From Metallosphaera hakonensis JCM 8857 = DSM 7519 (GTDB taxonomy: Archaea > Thermoproteota > Thermoprotei_A > Sulfolobales > Sulfolobaceae), in NCBI RefSeq assembly GCF_003201675.2, contig NZ_CP029287.2:1798001-1862000 (forward strand): DNA of 64,000 nucleotides, in the 5' to 3' direction. The position numbers and the translations under genes are program-made. Positions 27,809 to 36,640 of the stretch are shown here, in pieces. The notes beneath the pieces were generated by a model that worked only from the letters and a program-made list of their open reading frames with translations, searched no databases and was not told where the DNA came from. Every line of letters begins with the position of its first letter. The first letter of the stretch is position 1.

Positions 27809-28162
27809 ATGATATCCCTCACAGAAGTAAGGGCCTCTAAGTTCATAACTTGTTTCAAGAATAGGATACCCTCATGGGATGACCAAACTGTTCACTCCAT
27901 CGCCTTCATCCTGACCTCAATAAGCGAAGACGACATATCCGCGTTTAAATATACTGAGAAAGGGGTAATATTGGATCACTCGGTTGATAAATACGAGAGT
28001 GATATTTGCATAAACTACGTAGAGAAAATCAAGAGCGTTCCGGCCAACGTTATAGTGGAGGCAAGCAAGAAGCTTTGGAGATATTACGGGGGAGAGAGCG
28101 TAGAGTTCAATCAGGAGGAGAGGAACCTACTCAAGGTTCTAGGTGTTCCTAAATTCCAGTGA
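27809..28162 (+). CDS. Small protein of unknown function
   Basis: 117 residues from ATG 27809 (MISLTEVRASKFITCFKNRI); this start is chosen because a TATA-like box lies about 30 bp upstream and the longer frame has no better signal. The sequence is mixed helical/strand with no membrane segment, and composition is normal for a real gene. The 3' end overlaps the end of the HD-domain gene by 24 bp, tail to tail. I do not recognise a family. Confidence 0.6.
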   Translation: MISLTEVRASKFITCFKNRIPSWDDQTVHSIAFILTSISEDDISAFKYTEKGVILDHSVDKYESDICINYVEKIKSVPANVIVEASKKLWRYYGGESVEFNQEERNLLKVLGVPKFQ

Positions 28163-29397
28163 GATCCCATCAAAGAGTTTCTTCACTTTTTCTTCCGTCT
28201 GCTTGTCGCGAACTCCTATACAAACCTTGATCCTCTTCGAGGGCACATTGAACTCATTAATGTCCTCTAAATTAATGTAAACTCCCTTCCTTTCCAGGAC
28301 GATGTTGCTCGGTTTCATCTCAATCTCATTTACCCCTATTACGGCCTTTCCGTTGAGATTAGCGAGTTCATTATACACCTCATCTGCCCTCTTACCGTTA
28401 TCCATATCCAGATAGGACTTAAACGTTGTTGCCTCGTCGCCCGTTAACATGGCCCTCCCGTATCTATTTCTCTCGTATATTGCCTTGTAGAAGTGTTCGT
28501 ACTCAGTATTGCCCCCTTTGTGAAGTTCCTTTAGCTTCCACAATATGAGGTCCTCAGTGAAGTAGATGACCTCGTCGGTATCATAAATTAAGGAGGTAGG
28601 TATCAAGGAGTCAGCAATCATTTTAGCAATAAGGAAGGCCATGATCCTGTTGTATATCTCCACGACACAGTGGTTGTAAATACTATGATACATGTGAAAT
28701 CTTGCCAGGAAGTAGTGCTCGAGATCGTCAAGGGACTTATACTTATAGAGATAGGCGAAATTGCCGTTTCTCTCGTGTATCTCAAAATCCCAAAGCCTGT
28801 CAATGGGTAGGTAACCGTACTTTGCCCCTGAGTAATAGGAATCCCTTTGAAGATAGTCTAGTCTGTCTATGTCGAGATCCTTGGAGTTAAGGATAAGTTG
28901 GGCTATGCGTTGTAGGTTCTCCTGCTTATTTTGACCGGCGTCACTTGGACCCATGTATACGATCTTCATGAGATTTGCCAATTCCGCCTTACCCATTTTC
29001 TTCAGTATCTCGATTCCAATGTACTCGTGTAACTTAGCCCTAAGTTTCTGACTACCTGAGAACTTCTTTAAAATCTCGTTATACTTGTCTTTATCAAGGT
29101 ACTTCAAGATATCCATGGAGAACTCAAACGTGTGAGAGAAGGGAAGATGCCCAATATCATGATAAAGAGCCAGTTCCCCTAAAAGTTTCACTTGGTCTTC
29201 CGTGAGATAGGACTCGGCGACCTTGTCTCTGATTCTTTCAAAAAGATAATAAGTCCCAAGACTATGTTCAAACCTGGAGTGTCTCATGGCAGGAAAAACC
29301 AAGTAAGCCATCCCGTTCTGAGTAATATATCGCAACCTCTGAAAATATGGAGAAGATATTAGGTCCTCGTCAATTTTGATGATCCCATATATGGGAT
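28139..29397 (-). pseudogene. HD-domain phosphohydrolase (dNTPase/SAMHD1-like), 5' end cut by an IS
   Basis: The frame has the classic metal ligands: FEHSLG and LYHDIGHLPFSHTFE, and resembles archaeal dGTPase/SAMHD1-like HD proteins that hydrolyse nucleotides or nucleotide signals. The conserved N-terminus is visible upstream of any start codon: PIYGIIKIDEDLISSPYFQR then LRYITQNGMAYLVFPAMRHS. It runs to 29397, where an ISC1217-like terminal repeat begins. A stop lies inside the IS end in this frame, so the native start is gone. The first usable codon (TTG 29335) would drop the first 20 or so conserved residues. The body is otherwise intact. Confidence 0.75.
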
Positions 29398-29953
29398 GGG
29401 CGGCTCAGGAGTCCATTGCGATTTCAATTTATTTCTATAGAATTAGATAGTAGAAATTGATTCTACATTTTCGGTAACACTAATAGGGGACGAGCATGAG
29501 GTAATATCATGGAACTGTCAACTGTGAACGAGGTAACCCTCTACGTCCGGGTTAGGGAGCTCGTAGAGGGACCTGGGAAGATATCCCTCACGCTCGTCCC
29601 CAAGATATTACCCGATGACGCCTTATTAAACAAACCGGTCCAGGAGATCGAGAGGATGGCGAGGGAGGAAGCTGAGAGGATTAGTCCCAACTACCAAAGG
29701 GGTAAGGATGTGAAGAGGAAGGGTTACGCGAGCTACAGGTTCCTCAAGGGGTTCAAGATCGTGATGGAGGAGAGGGAGACGAAGTACGAGTTGGAGTGGA
29801 TATCGGTGAAGCTGTCAGTGCTTTACGGTGAAGGGAGGGTGAGGACCCAGGTCGAGGAGACTCTGTTAAGGGAGGAGAGGAAGGTCTTCGCGTCCCTAAT
29901 GTTGGTCTACTCGGTGAAGGGAGGTAAGTTGAACGCCAAGCTCTGGATGCCTG
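29398..29953 (+). mobile_element. ISC1217-like element, 5' fragment
   Basis: Starts with GGGCGGCTCAGGAGTCCATT at 29398, has the same leader as the full copies and encodes the first ~148 residues of the transposase (ATG 29509, ending ...GGKLNAKLWMP). It is cut at about 29951 by the IS256-like copy 2; the rest is not found beyond that element. Confidence 0.88.
29509..29951 (+). pseudogene. ISC1217-like transposase, N-terminal ~148 residues
   Basis: Identical in layout to the start of the complete protein at 39956 (MELSTVNEVTLYVRVRELVE, then EAERISPNYQRGKDVKRKGY). The catalytic D, D and E blocks are all missing. The frame then runs into the terminal repeat of the inserted IS256-like element. 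Confidence 0.85.
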
Positions 29954-31268
29954 GGGGCTACCGGGTATAGATGTGTAAGAAAATATATAAGCACTAGCTT
30001 AAAAGTCTTCATCAAAGCTCACCTGGAACCTGGAGGCGTGGAGCTGTTTCAGGTGATAGGAGTGATGCCTTATCACCGACATGGGCCTCGACTTCCAACG
30101 GGAGTTGCTCTCCTCGATCGAGACGTAGAGGTAGACCTGCAGGGAGCGAAGGGAGGGGAAGTAACCTCCGAGCTCCTCCTCGAACCTGGCTAAGGTCGAG
30201 TTGAAGCTCTCCGACGTGTTGTTGGTGTATAGGTAGTGCCTGACTTCCCTGGGGAAGTTGAGGAAGGCGCAGTACCTATCAGCAGCGTCTAGAAGCCTCT
30301 TGGCGCGAGCTGGAGAGAAGGGTTCAACGAGTTGACTGAGGGACGAGATTGCCTTCTTTCCCTCCTCAACGTTCCTCGAGGACTTGAGGTCCCTAACCCT
30401 AGCCATCAGCTCGTCCTTCTCCTTGTCAGGAAGAACCCTCATGAGGTTCCTGATCAAGTGAATGCAGAGCTGGTGTTCTGAGGAGGGAAAGAGAGTGGAC
30501 ACGACGCGATCTAGACCCGAGAAGTCGTCGCTTACGATTACGTCTACTCTGCTGACTCCCCTGCTCACTAGACCTCCCAAGAAGGACTTCCAACCGTCCA
30601 GGTCCTCCCTATCCCTGACCTCGTAGTCCAGCACGGACTTGTTTCCCTCCAAGTCAACTCCTATGATGTAGACTGCCCTATCCACAATGGACTCGTTGAT
30701 CCTGACCTTAACGAACTTCACGTCCACGTAGAGAGGAGGTCGTGAGGTAGTTCGCGGTTCTTGAACTCCCTGAGCTTGTTGGATATCCTCTCCGCGACGC
30801 GGTCCATCACCACTTCACTGTACGGTATACCCTTTGCGAGAACAGCCTTAACCTGACCTGGAGTCATGCCCGACAGGACAAGTCCCAGGAGGAACTCCTC
30901 GTAGCCCTGGTCCATCCTCTCGTACTTCTCGGGGAGGATCTTCGGCCTGAATCCACCCTTCCTGGTCCTCGGAACCCTGAGCCTCAACACCCCGTTTCCA
31001 GTGCCCAGATACCTGAAGTACGTCCCGTTCTTCTCGTCGTCCTCAACTTCAAGATACGCTTCCCTCTCCTCCATCATGGCCTCCTGTAGTATCATCTCCT
31101 CGATCTCCCTTAGGCTGACTCCTTCGTTGACTGCCTTCCTTATGGTCTCCCTCACTTCCTCCCTTACCTTCATGGTATTACCCTCCCTTATATTACCCCT
31201 TCCGGGGTTATTTTTACTTTTCACCATTATTTTCACCTTTGGCTACCACAACTATAACTGGTAGCCCC
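29954..31268 (-). mobile_element. IS256-like element, copy 2 (1,315 bp)
   Basis: Terminal repeats GGGGCTACCGGGTATAGATG (29954) and, reversed, GGGGCTACCAGTTATAGTTG (31268). The left flank is an ISC1217-like gene and the right flank is an IS1-like gene, neither continuing on the other side, and no target duplication is visible. The flanks were therefore joined by recombination or deletion after insertion. Confidence 0.87.
29999..31173 (-). pseudogene. IS256-family transposase, copy 2, one frameshift
   Basis: Start at ATG 31173 (MKVREEVRETIRKAVNEGVS) after GGGAGG. The first frame ends at about 30718 (ELPHDLLSTWT*), while the second frame carries LYVDVKFVKVRINESIVD and the DDE residues (YIIGVDLEGNK, VIVSDDFSGLD, NNTSESFNSTLARF). 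One extra base near 30735 would join them. The same frameshift is in copy 1. Otherwise the gene is intact to its end (QVSFDEDF). Confidence 0.85.
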
Positions 31269-31617
31269 ACTTCTCCTCAAGCTTGAAGGAGATCTCCAAC
31301 AACTTCTTCCTCGCCCCGTACAACCTGCCCACGAAGTCGTGCAACGTGCTCTTACCCACCTTCTTCCCCACGAACCATGCCACGACCACGTTCACGTTGA
31401 CCATCTTCACCGCTTCCCTATAGGAACAGGAGTAGAGCACCATGACGATTAACAACTTCAGGTAAACCAGCTCGCCCTCTCCCAGAAACCTCTCCAAATC
31501 CATGGCGTCCAGCACGGGCTTGATCTCCGTTAACCATTTTTCCCTCCACGGCATATCTTCCCTTGGGGGAAGAGGGTAGTACATCAAGTCTGGAACCCTT
31601 CTTAAGGTTCGTGTCAT
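31252..31617 (-). pseudogene. IS1-like transposase, N-terminal fragment (element B)
   Basis: MTRTLRRVPDLMYYPLPPRE ... GELVYLKLLIVMVLYSCSYR, VGKSTLHDFVGRLYGARKKL ending at LEEKW, where the IS256-like element begins. It aligns with the N-terminal part of IS1-like element A (VLRALIVMVVWRCSYRNV). The catalytic half is absent. The outer end at about 31718-31735 (reverse GACTGTCCGGAATGTAAAAA) is the IS1-like terminal repeat. Confidence 0.75.
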
Positions 31618-31735
31618 GGTACTACCCTCTCCTCCTCTGACTTAAGTGTTACTTCAATTTAATCCAGGTCAACGCTAGGAACCGACTTATTCTCGTCAAT
31701 AAAAATTCAATTTTTTACATTCCGGACAGTCTCAC
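31269..31735 (-). mobile_element. IS1-like element B, 5' fragment
   Basis: Leader plus truncated transposase start; the same leader (GACTGTCCGGAATGTAAAAA, ...GAGGAGAGGGTAGTACCATG) recurs at 36358-36627. Confidence 0.75.
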
Positions 31736-32176
31736 GTAATCTCTTTGAGATAATTTTTAAAAGTTTTTAAGGTAACCTATTTTCGTAGGATTTTCATAAA
31801 AAGCTACTCTATTTTCTTGTTTTTATTCCGTTAATAAAAGAGTTTTAGGTGGTGAACAACTAACTCAAGTGGGCATGGAGAACGGAGACACGAGTAACGC
31901 GTAGGATTTCCTTAAGCAAGACCTGTTTAGATATACAGAATTATTTGAGAGCAGGGAATAAAACTGAAAGAAACGTGTAAATACTCTAAATCGGTAAACC
32001 TTCATGTAATACGCCTTTTTTCTGGAAATTGACAATAAACATACGATGTCTAGAAGGAGAGTGAGTTCATGAGTTTATACAAGATACTGTGAAATCATAT
32101 TATAAGCGAAGAGTCTATGAGAGTTGACCTGAGCGTCCTCCACACTAAATATACGCATTAGATTTTCAGGTCATGT
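31736..32176. other. AT-rich intergenic region
   Basis: About 440 bp with no recognisable gene or repeat. Confidence 0.5.
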
Positions 32177-32205
32177 GTTTAACTTAACATAACGTAAAGT
32201 TAAAC
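32177..32205 (+). promoter_or_regulatory. Inverted-repeat operator before the AbrB-PIN pair
   Basis: GTTTAACTT (32177-32185) and AAGTTAAAC (32197-32205) form a 9-bp inverted repeat. The left arm lies about 31 bp before the ATG at 32212, where the TATA box of a leaderless gene would be, so a repressor bound here would block transcription. AbrB-type antitoxins commonly bind such sites in their own promoters. Confidence 0.5.
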
Positions 32206-32211
32206 TTTAAT

Positions 32212-32466
32212 ATGAAGACATTGCAAGATTTATTGATGTATAAGCTCAAGGTTCACAAAAAGGGAATCATAGTGATCCCCAAGGAGATCAGGCATAGACT
32301 CAATATTAAGGAAGGGGATGAGGTAAGCGTAATAGTTGATGATGATGGAATTTACATTTTCCCCAATGAAAATATCGAAAAGTATTTCGGAAGCGATAAG
32401 GATGCGATTGAAGCACTTAAAATACTTGAGGAGGAGAGGAGAAAAGAACGTGAAAATCGTACTTGA
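32212..32466 (+). CDS. vapB: AbrB/SpoVT-type antitoxin
   Basis: 84 residues. The swapped-hairpin AbrB fold is plain: YKLKVHKKGIIVIPKEIRHR then LNIKEGDEVSVIVDDDGIYI. The C-terminal tail (KDAIEALKILEEERRKERE) would bind and block the toxin. The ATG at 32212 is taken as start (leaderless); the internal Met in LLMYKLKV (about 32236) is an alternative. It overlaps the PIN gene by 17 nt. Confidence 0.88.
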   Translation: MKTLQDLLMYKLKVHKKGIIVIPKEIRHRLNIKEGDEVSVIVDDDGIYIFPNENIEKYFGSDKDAIEALKILEEERRKERENRT

Positions 32467-32821
32467 CGCCTCTGCCTTAATACTTTACTTTTATGGTAAC
32501 GAGAAGGTGAAAGAAGTTATTTCGAAGTCAAAGGAGGTTTACGTTAACCCCGTAAACTTAACTGAATTTTTATATTCATACACTAGGGTTAAGGGGTGGA
32601 AGGAAGCATTATTTAAGTATACCTTAGTGAGGAATTCCTTTAAGGTTTTAGATATCACAGATGACATTATTAGGATTTCAGCCAAATTAAAAGTGAAATA
32701 CAACCTCTCACTCGGAGATTCCTTTCTGGTAGCATCGGCCATTAACGTTAACGGTACTGCTGTCACCAGTGATCATGAATTAGGAAATATTAAGGAAGCA
32801 AAGGTAATTCTTATAAAGTGA
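32450..32821 (+). CDS. vapC: PIN-domain toxin (VapC-like)
   Basis: 123 residues from GTG 32450 (MKIVLDASALILYFYGNEKV); the longer frame from 32336 only overlaps the antitoxin. Acidic residues D6, E39 (VNLTEFLYS), D90 (LSLGDSFLVASA) and D108 (AVTSDHELGN) are all present. Expected to be an RNase held in check by the AbrB partner. Confidence 0.9.
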   Translation: MKIVLDASALILYFYGNEKVKEVISKSKEVYVNPVNLTEFLYSYTRVKGWKEALFKYTLVRNSFKVLDITDDIIRISAKLKVKYNLSLGDSFLVASAINVNGTAVTSDHELGNIKEAKVILIK

Positions 32822-33285
32822 AAAACAGAAATGCTATATACAGCTGACCGTGACAGAAGAAATCAATGACCCGTAGTTTTTAGACCGTTAATGCGATGAA
32901 GTAGTGTATCTTGCATAGAGAATATGTCGTTTACAGAAAAGGGGGTTAAGGGGGCGAAAAGCCTCGCCCCTTCCAGGGGCAGGGATGGATAGCCCCCTTA
33001 TATTTAAACACTTCTTTGTGAAATATCTTTTAGTGGTAATGACGCTCCTCCCCAGCTCGATCGAGGGCTTAATGGGACTGTGGGAGGAGCAATTAGTATC
33101 TCCCCTCTCTCTTAAGGGACTAGACGTAATTTGGATGAAAGTCCCCTCTTTTCAAGTGGGGGGCTCTCTGGCTACCCCGACTGCCCACCAAATGAGAGAT
33201 GTAATCCCGAATCAATGGTGGGAACGATGAACCACTCTGGAAGGGAACCCTCGCCCTTCCATGGCGGGGAGGAGTCAGGAATCCC
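32822..33285. other. Region with probable IS200/IS605-type 3' remnant
   Basis: No intact gene. The stretch 33080-33285 ends with a hairpin-prone segment (CCCTCGCCCTTCCATGGCGG ggagg) of the kind found at the 3' end of IS200/IS605 elements near the TnpB guide RNA, but no tnpB frame survives. The block GGGATGGATAGCCCC (32984-32998) recurs near 15730 and 44225 in slightly changed form. Confidence 0.35.
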
Positions 33286-34534
33286 GGGCGGCTCAGGAGT
33301 CCATTGCGAATTGTATTTTCTAGCTCTGAATTAGGCTTATCCAATGTACAAATTATTGGGTATATTTCGGATAAAGTGAGAGGAATGAAGAAGACTGTAA
33401 TATTATTACAGTGATGAGAAAATAAGTGAATAGGTTGTAGTAGAGCGCTATGGCCCGCGCGAGCTGTAGTATCCTCCAGGGAGAGTGAAACAACCCGAAC
33501 CTCCTCCTCTCCAGGAGGGAGTTGAAGGACTCGACCAGGTTGTTGGACTTAAGCCACTTCCAGAGCTTCTTGTCGGCGATGAGGTAGCTTAGAAGGGTCG
33601 GGTTGGTCTCGGGCTTGATCTTGCCGAGCTCGGCTGACGAGGTGATCGCGTCTAAAGCCTCCCTTTCCTCCTTGGTCGCGCGACGCTTGAGGTGGACCAG
33701 GCAGCCCTGCCTCCCCACGTGAAGTTCAAGGGAGATCGCCCTGTCCAAGGCCTTGATCCCGTCAGCCACGACCAGGACGAAGCTGGTCTTCTTCCAGACC
33801 CTGACCAGGAGACTCCAATAGATGGCGTCCTCAGCCTCGCTTATGATGACCTCGAGGACCGCCCTCTTTCCCTCCCGTGTCACGCCCATAGCCACGAGGA
33901 GGACCGCCTTTCGTCCCTTGAGCTTCACGTACTTCCCGTCAACTATAACGTACTTGAAGTCGTTGCCCGTTTCAATCTCGGGCATCCAGAGCTTGGCGTT
34001 CAACTTACCTCCCTTCACCGAGTAGACCAACATTAGGGACGCGAAGACCTTCCTCTCCTCCCTTAACAGAGTCTCCTCGACCTGGGTCCTCACCCTCCCT
34101 TCACCGTAAAGCACTGGCAGCTTCACCGATATCCACTCCAACTCGTACCTCACCTCCCTCCCCACCATCACGATCCCAAACCCCTTCAGGAACCTGTAGC
34201 TCGCGTAACCCTTCCTCTTGACCTCCTTACCTCTCTGGTAGTTGGGACTAATCCTCTCAGCTTCCTCCAAGGCCATCCTCTCGATCTCCTGGACCGGTTT
34301 GTTTAATAAGGCGTCATCGGGTAATATCTTGGGGACGAGCGTGAGGGATATCTTCCCAGGTCCCTCTACGAGCTCCCTAACCCGGACGTAGAGGGTTACC
34401 TCGTTCACAGTTGACAGTTCCATGATATTACCTCATGCTCGTCCCCTATTAGTGTTACCGAAAATGTAGAATCAATTTCTACTATCTAATTCTATAGAAA
34501 TAAATTGAAATCGCAATGGACTCCTGAGCCGCCC
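33286..34534 (-). mobile_element. ISC1217-like element, full length (1,249 bp)
   Basis: Same length and terminal repeats (GGGCGGCTCAGGAGTCCATT) as the intact copy at 39845-41093. The 9-bp flanks (aggaatccc and ctaacgcct) do not match, so the original duplication is lost or the flanks have recombined. It borders the AT-rich glycosyltransferase gene. Confidence 0.9.
33353..34423 (-). CDS. ISC1217-like (Mutator/IS256-type) transposase
   Basis: 356 residues, uninterrupted. Acidic blocks of the RNase H-like fold: YVIVDGKYVKLKGRKAVLL, FVLVVADGIKALDRAISLEL and NNLVESFNSLLERRR, the last with the ESFNS motif seen in Mutator-type and IS256 transposases. It should cut and paste the 1,249-bp element and any derivative with the same ends. 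Assignment to the ISC1217 group is from memory. Truncated or deleted relatives lie at 4502, 21860, 29398, 35835 and 38719. Confidence 0.85.
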   Translation of the reverse strand: MELSTVNEVTLYVRVRELVEGPGKISLTLVPKILPDDALLNKPVQEIERMALEEAERISPNYQRGKEVKRKGYASYRFLKGFGIVMVGREVRYELEWISVKLPVLYGEGRVRTQVEETLLREERKVFASLMLVYSVKGGKLNAKLWMPEIETGNDFKYVIVDGKYVKLKGRKAVLLVAMGVTREGKRAVLEVIISEAEDAIYWSLLVRVWKKTSFVLVVADGIKALDRAISLELHVGRQGCLVHLKRRATKEEREALDAITSSAELGKIKPETNPTLLSYLIADKKLWKWLKSNNLVESFNSLLERRRFGLFHSPWRILQLARAIALYYNLFTYFLITVIILQSSSFLSLYPKYTQ

Positions 34535-34595
34535 CTAACGCCTTCGACTAACGCTAAATTTTTTAATGTATATTTAGCTAACATAAGTTGAGAGA

Positions 34596-35702
34596 ATGAC
34601 AATTTATATAGCTGCACCTAGTAATGTATATACAGGAGGGCCGACTGCTTTGTTTCAACTCTGTAAGATATTACAAAATGACTATAATGTTGACACGTAT
34701 ATAGCATTTTACAACATTATAGAAGAGGATCCTGTTCATCCTAATTATAAGAGCTATGGCTGTAAATGGATTACCTTAGATCGGGTGGAAGACATATCCT
34801 CAAATTATATCATAATTCCAGAATCAATACCTTTCTACTTGTTAAATAGGTTTCATAGAATTCACAAGATTCTTTATTTTCTTAGTGTCGATAATTATGT
34901 TAGGAATTTATATCAATTGACTAATAAATGGAAAATAATACCAAGTTTATTATCATTTTTGATAAAATATTACAAAATGGATATGATTCATCTGAAACCT
35001 TTTGTAAATGATAATATAAAGATGTATTATAACGAATTTATAGCAAGTAAGGTAAAATCTATCATACGTAATAAAGAAATAGAAATGCTAAACGATATTT
35101 CGTTATATTTAGCTCAATCTAAATATGCGGCAGAGTTTTTAAAGTATCAAGGTATTGAACAAGATAAAATCCTTATAATTCGTGAACCTCTAGAGGACGA
35201 ATTCATAAAAAAAGCCAAAAAAGTTGACCTAAGCAAGAAGGAAAATATGATTATTTGGAACTCACGAAAAGCCTATCCTATAGCAGCTAAGCTAGTAAAA
35301 ATAACTAAAGAGAAATATAAAGTATACGTAGCTAAAAATATTGGTAAAGAAGGAATGATAGAGCTCTTATCTAAAACCAAGATATATTTAGATATAGGTA
35401 TACACCCAGGGAGAGATCGACCACCGCGCGAGGCAGTAGCTTTGTGGAATATTCCGTTTGTTAATAACCATGGTGGTCTTTTTTACGATGAAGATTTTTC
35501 GATACCGTCTAAGCTTAAACTTAGCTGTGAAAGCTTATGTAACAACATAAGCGTAAATGAGCTTTACGAGAGAATCGTAGATCTGATGAATAATTATGAT
35601 ATTATAATAAGAGAAACTGATACAATTAGACAATACATTGTAGATGAACCGAATATATTCAGAAGAGATATAGAAGTTTTTCTAAATAAAATATCTTTAT
35701 AA
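34596..35702 (+). CDS. Glycosyltransferase-like protein, AT-rich, divergent GT4 type
   Basis: 368 residues. The N-terminus IYIAAPSNVYTGGPTALFQL has the glycine loop seen in GT-B glycosyltransferases (GG.t..l). The C-terminal half has IIWNSRKAYPIAAKLVKI and KIYLDIGIHPGRDRPPREAV followed by ALWNIPFVNNHGG, resembling the donor-sugar E-x7-E region of family GT4 in weakened form. No membrane segment. Composition is far more AT-rich than most of the window, and it is boxed in by IS elements on both sides, so it was probably acquired. Substrate unknown; likely cell-surface glycan. Confidence 0.65.
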   Translation: MTIYIAAPSNVYTGGPTALFQLCKILQNDYNVDTYIAFYNIIEEDPVHPNYKSYGCKWITLDRVEDISSNYIIIPESIPFYLLNRFHRIHKILYFLSVDNYVRNLYQLTNKWKIIPSLLSFLIKYYKMDMIHLKPFVNDNIKMYYNEFIASKVKSIIRNKEIEMLNDISLYLAQSKYAAEFLKYQGIEQDKILIIREPLEDEFIKKAKKVDLSKKENMIIWNSRKAYPIAAKLVKITKEKYKVYVAKNIGKEGMIELLSKTKIYLDIGIHPGRDRPPREAVALWNIPFVNNHGGLFYDEDFSIPSKLKLSCESLCNNISVNELYERIVDLMNNYDIIIRETDTIRQYIVDEPNIFRRDIEVFLNKISL

Positions 35703-35834
35703 AAGAGATAACTTGGTAATGTCATGTTTAATACTCCGCGAGTCAGGTAATTCAAGACATTTGGATGGGGCGTGTTCCCGTATAGTCATCTTATTCGATA
35801 ATTAATAGTAAAAATCTTAGTATAATGCAGAAAT

Positions 35835-36357
35835 AGGGGCGATTCAGGGGTCGGACGATTAAGCGATCCATTGTGACTTCAATTTATTTCTATAGAATTA
35901 GATAGTAGAAATTGATTCTACATTTTGAGCGGCTCAGGAGTCCATTGCAAATTGTAATATTATACTATGAATTAGGCTTATTCAATGTAGAAATTATTGG
36001 GTATATTTCTGAGATATTGAGAGAAATGAAGGTAACTGTAATATTATTATAATGATGAGAAAATAGGTGAAAAGGTTGTAGTAAAGGGCTATGGCCCGCA
36101 CGATCTTGAGTATCCTCCAGGGAGAGTGAAACGTGCAGAACCTCCGCCTCTCCAGGAGGGAGTTGAAGGACTCGACCAAGTTGTTGGACTTGAACTTCCA
36201 GAGCTTCTTGCTCGCAGCAAGGTAGCTCAGGAGCGTTGGGTAGGACTCGGGCTTAATCTTTCCGATCTCGGCGGACGAGGTGATCGCGTACAGGGCCTCC
36301 CTTTCCTCCTTGGTCGTACGCTTGAGGTGGACCAGGCAGTCCTGCCTTCCCACGTGA
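35835..36357 (-). mobile_element. Two fused ISC1217-like remnants
   Basis: 35835-35926 is a 5' end (GGGGCGATTCAGGGGTCGGA, with leader ...TAGAATTAGATAGTAGAAAT). At 35927 a second end begins (GAGCGGCTCAGGAGTCCATT), and the minus strand then carries the C-terminal ~119 residues of the transposase (HLKRTTKEEREALYAITSSA ... SNNLVESFNSLLERRR, end at 35994). It is cut at about 36357 by an IS1-like end. Confidence 0.8.
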
Positions 36358-36627
36358 GACTGTCCGGAATGTAAAAAATTGAATTTTTATTGGCGAGAAT
36401 AAGTTGGTTCTTAGCGTTGACCTGGATTAAATTGAAGTAACACTTAAGTCAGAGGAGGAGAGGGTAGTACCATGACACGAACCTTAAGAAGGGTTCCGGA
36501 CTTGACGTACTACCCTCTTCCCCCAAGGGATGCCGTGGAGGGAAAAATGGTTAACGGAGATCAAGCCCGTGCTGGACGCCATGGATTTGGAGAGGTTTCT
36601 GGGAGAGGGCGCGCTGGTTTACCTTAG
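36358..36627 (+). mobile_element. IS1-like element C, 5' fragment
   Basis: GACTGTCCGGAATGTAAAAA leader, start codon at 36471 and the reading MTRTLRRVPDLTYYPLPPR, then frameshifted. It matches element B for ~270 bp and stops in GTTTACCTT where IS630-like DNA starts. Confidence 0.75.
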
Positions 36628-36640
36628 TATTTCCGGAAAG

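Noticed and set aside
33120-33344. Minus-strand 74-residue frame
   Set aside because: It spans the IS200/IS605-like hairpin remnant and the ISC1217-like terminus, so it is a chance frame over IS ends.
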